In this document: piece by piece, positions 62,586 through 64,000 of the stretch
How positions within the stretch are numbered: position 1 is the stretch's first letter
Layout of the letters: every line of letters starts with the position of its first letter
Assembly: GCF_040214835.1 (NCBI RefSeq)
Contig: NZ_CP157874.1
Span: 4,552,501-4,616,500, forward strand
Direction of reading: 5' to 3'
DNA from: Pseudomonas asiatica
GTDB lineage: Bacteria; Pseudomonadota; Gammaproteobacteria; Pseudomonadales; Pseudomonadaceae
Length of the DNA stretch: 64,000 nt
Translations under genes and position numbers: made by a program
The notes under the pieces: model-generated
What the model was told of the DNA's origin: nothing
Database searches by the model: none
The model's input: the letters and a program-made list of their open reading frames with translations, nothing else

Positions 62586-63184
62586 AGCGCCTGGTACGTG
62601 ATGTGGGCCTGTTGCTACTGACCGGGGTACTGGCACTGTCGGCCACCCTGGCCTGGCGACACTGGACCAGCGCGGCCATCGCCGACGCCGAGAAACAACT
62701 GAATAGCCGTCAGCGGCTGGCAGTGCTGCCAGAAGGCAGTTACGACAACCAGCCCCTGGACAGCCCGCTGCCCAGGCCCGCCGCACAGCGGCCAAACAGC
62801 CGTATCCTGGCAGCTTACCGGGCGACGCTGGCAGGCAAGCCGGCCGCCATCATCCTGGTCACCCAGGCCCAGGGCTATGCCGGGCCGATCGTGCTGAGCG
62901 TGGCCATCACCCCGGACGGCCGGCTGATCGGCAGCCAGGTGGTCGAGCAACAGGAAAGCCCCGGGCTGGGTGCACGCCTGGGTGATCCGCAGCTGAACTG
63001 GCTTGGGCAATTTGCCAACCGCCAGTTGGGCGATCGCTGGGCGCTGAAGCGCGACCAGGGCGACTTTGACCAGTTGGCTGGCGCAACCGTGACCTCACGG
63101 GCGGTGATCGGCGCGCTGCAAGAGGCGCTGAGCTACTTCGATGAGCAGCGCAGCGTATTGCTGGAGGGCGGCTCTCATGAATAG
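62582..63184 (+). CDS. rnfG: RnfG-like flavin-binding subunit
   Basis: 200 aa, with an N-terminal membrane anchor and a periplasmic FMN-binding domain. The motif DFDQLAGATVTSRAVIGALQ contains A-G-A-T where [S/T]-G-A-T is usual; the Thr that receives FMN from ApbE is kept. QVVEQQESPGLGARLGDPQL is the conserved RnfG/NqrC segment (E-x-PGLG). In Rnf this subunit passes electrons at the periplasmic face. Overlaps rnfD by four bases and rnfE by eight. Confidence 0.87.
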   Translation: MKRLVRDVGLLLLTGVLALSATLAWRHWTSAAIADAEKQLNSRQRLAVLPEGSYDNQPLDSPLPRPAAQRPNSRILAAYRATLAGKPAAIILVTQAQGYAGPIVLSVAITPDGRLIGSQVVEQQESPGLGARLGDPQLNWLGQFANRQLGDRWALKRDQGDFDQLAGATVTSRAVIGALQEALSYFDEQRSVLLEGGSHE

Positions 63185-63701
63185 GTTCTACCTGCTCGGC
63201 GCAAGCCTGGTGCCCCTGTTGGGCGCCACCCGAACACTGAGCGAAGGCGCCACCATCGGCGTGTGTGCGGTGCTGATGAGCAGCCTTCACCAGCTGTTGC
63301 TGGCCCCCCTGCGCCATCGGCTTGCCACCTGGACCTATGTGCTGGCCAGCCTGCTGCTGTTGGCGGCCCTGGCCAGTTGCCTGCAACTGGCGCTGCGTGC
63401 CTGGCTGCTGCCAGTGGCACTTGCCCTCGGCCACTATCCCGCACTGCTGTGCCTGCAATGCCTGGCCACTGACCACCTGCTGCCCGATCAAGGGCGCTGG
63501 CGCCTGCTCGCCGGCCACCTTTGTGCGCTGCTTGCCACATGCCTGCTGCTCGGCGCCAGCCGCCAATGGTTGGCCGACGGTACCGGCCTGCACCTGGCCA
63601 GTCTGGCCCCGGGCGCCTTGCTACTGCTCGGACTGCTGTTGGCCTTGTACAATCGCCTGCGTCCGGGCCCCGCCCAACCACGTCGTCAAGGAAAGCTCTG
63701 A
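63177..63701 (+). CDS. rnfE: RnfE-like membrane subunit, shortened and divergent
   Basis: 174 aa, about five or six hydrophobic helices; canonical RnfE is about 220-235 aa, so it is shortened. ATIGVCAVLMSSLHQLLLAP and YPALLCLQCLATDHL lie where RnfE half-repeats occur, but the canonical GLCPLLA segment reads LVPLLGA, lacking its Cys. It keeps LAPGALLLLGLLLALYNRLR, like the PPGAF-type C-terminus of RnfE. Position between rnfG and nth equals that of rnfE in P. aeruginosa. Four bases precede nth. Confidence 0.7.
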   Translation: MNRFYLLGASLVPLLGATRTLSEGATIGVCAVLMSSLHQLLLAPLRHRLATWTYVLASLLLLAALASCLQLALRAWLLPVALALGHYPALLCLQCLATDHLLPDQGRWRLLAGHLCALLATCLLLGASRQWLADGTGLHLASLAPGALLLLGLLLALYNRLRPGPAQPRRQGKL

Positions 63702-63705
63702 TTTC

Positions 63706-64000
63706 ATGAATGCCGCCAAACGCCTGGAGATCTTTCGCAGGCTGCACGAAGACAACCCCGACCCGAAGACCGAACTGGCCTACACCACCCCGTTCGAACT
63801 GCTGGTCGCCGTGACACTGTCTGCGCAGTCCACCGATGTCGGCGTCAACAAGGCCACCGCACGCCTGTTCCCGGTCGCCAACACCCCCGAGGCCATCTAT
63901 GCGCTGGGCGTCGAAGGCCTGAGCGAGTACATCAAGACCATTGGCTTGTACAACAGCAAGGCCAAGAACGTCATCGAAGCCTGCCGACTGCTGATCGAAC
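63706..64000 (+). CDS. nth: Endonuclease III, 3' end outside window
   Basis: The first 98 aa: MNAAKRLEIFRRLHEDNPDP, then the conserved PFELLVAVTLSAQSTDVGVN, which is the start of the endonuclease III helix-hairpin-helix fold, and the segment IKTIGLYNSKAKNVIEACRL. Endonuclease III removes oxidised pyrimidines (glycosylase plus AP-lyase). The catalytic Lys/Asp and the FeS cluster lie beyond the window end. It is encoded four bases after the rnfE-like gene, the usual rnf-nth arrangement in gammaproteobacteria. Confidence 0.95.
   Translation, partial: MNAAKRLEIFRRLHEDNPDPKTELAYTTPFELLVAVTLSAQSTDVGVNKATARLFPVANTPEAIYALGVEGLSEYIKTIGLYNSKAKNVIEACRLLIE

Overview
This window looks like chromosomal core DNA of a Pseudomonas of the P. 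putida group. The evidence is the high GC content with strong G/C third positions, the Pseudomonas-type gene order (dcd, cold-shock gene, apbC/mrp, metG, rnf genes, nth), a livKHMGF transporter, rapA, a MucR-like MHYT-GGDEF-EAL protein, a CcoM-like peptide, and many intergenic REP pairs of the 'GCGGGTAAACCCGCTCCCACAG' and 'TCGCGACACAAGGCCGCTCCTACAG' kinds. I see no prophage, insertion sequence, CRISPR array, rRNA or tRNA. These calls rest on reading motifs, with no database search.

Layout. 1-8.1 kb: end of an FNT channel, a metallo-beta-lactamase-fold hydrolase, two cyclic-di-GMP enzymes (MASE2-GGDEF and CHASE4-PAS-GGDEF-EAL), a small hypothetical protein, and a divergent LysR/short-chain dehydrogenase pair. 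8.3-11.4 kb: an AaeXAB-like efflux operon (FUSC pump, DUF1656, HlyD adaptor) with a SlyA/MarR-type palindrome upstream. 11.6-13.2 kb: small genes, including a 38-residue CcoM-like cbb3 oxidase subunit under a probable Anr box, and a lipoprotein. 13.4-19.6 kb: rapA, the MHYT-GGDEF-EAL gene and a hydroxyacid dehydrogenase whose 3' end overlaps it in antisense. 20.5-25.5 kb: livKHMGF with an attenuator after livK.

25.7-38.8 kb: a lipoprotein, a flavoprotein, nhaA, a glycine-zipper lipoprotein, pdxH, an OmpA-like lipoprotein with a histone-like tail, a serine hydrolase, an exported agarase-like glycosidase, dinG and a CopD-like membrane protein. 38.9-43.4 kb: a collagen-like exported protein coupled to DUF1145, two tandem OmpA/thrombospondin-3 lipoproteins, and a four-gene operon with two SEC-C proteins. 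43.5-48.7 kb: a divergent MFS/MocR pair and a penicillin-acylase-family lipoprotein.

48.8-56.0 kb is the ligase-associated DNA-damage cassette (exonuclease, ATP-dependent ligase, DEXH helicase, PdeM) with an aspartoacylase-like gene inserted. 56.0-64.0 kb holds dcd, a cold-shock gene, apbC, metG and a tightly overlapping rnfA-rnfD-rnfG-rnfE-like operon leading into nth. This last operon is the most unusual item: rnfB and rnfC are absent between A and D, and the remaining subunits have lost several conserved cofactor residues. It may be a reduced, repurposed Rnf-type membrane complex.
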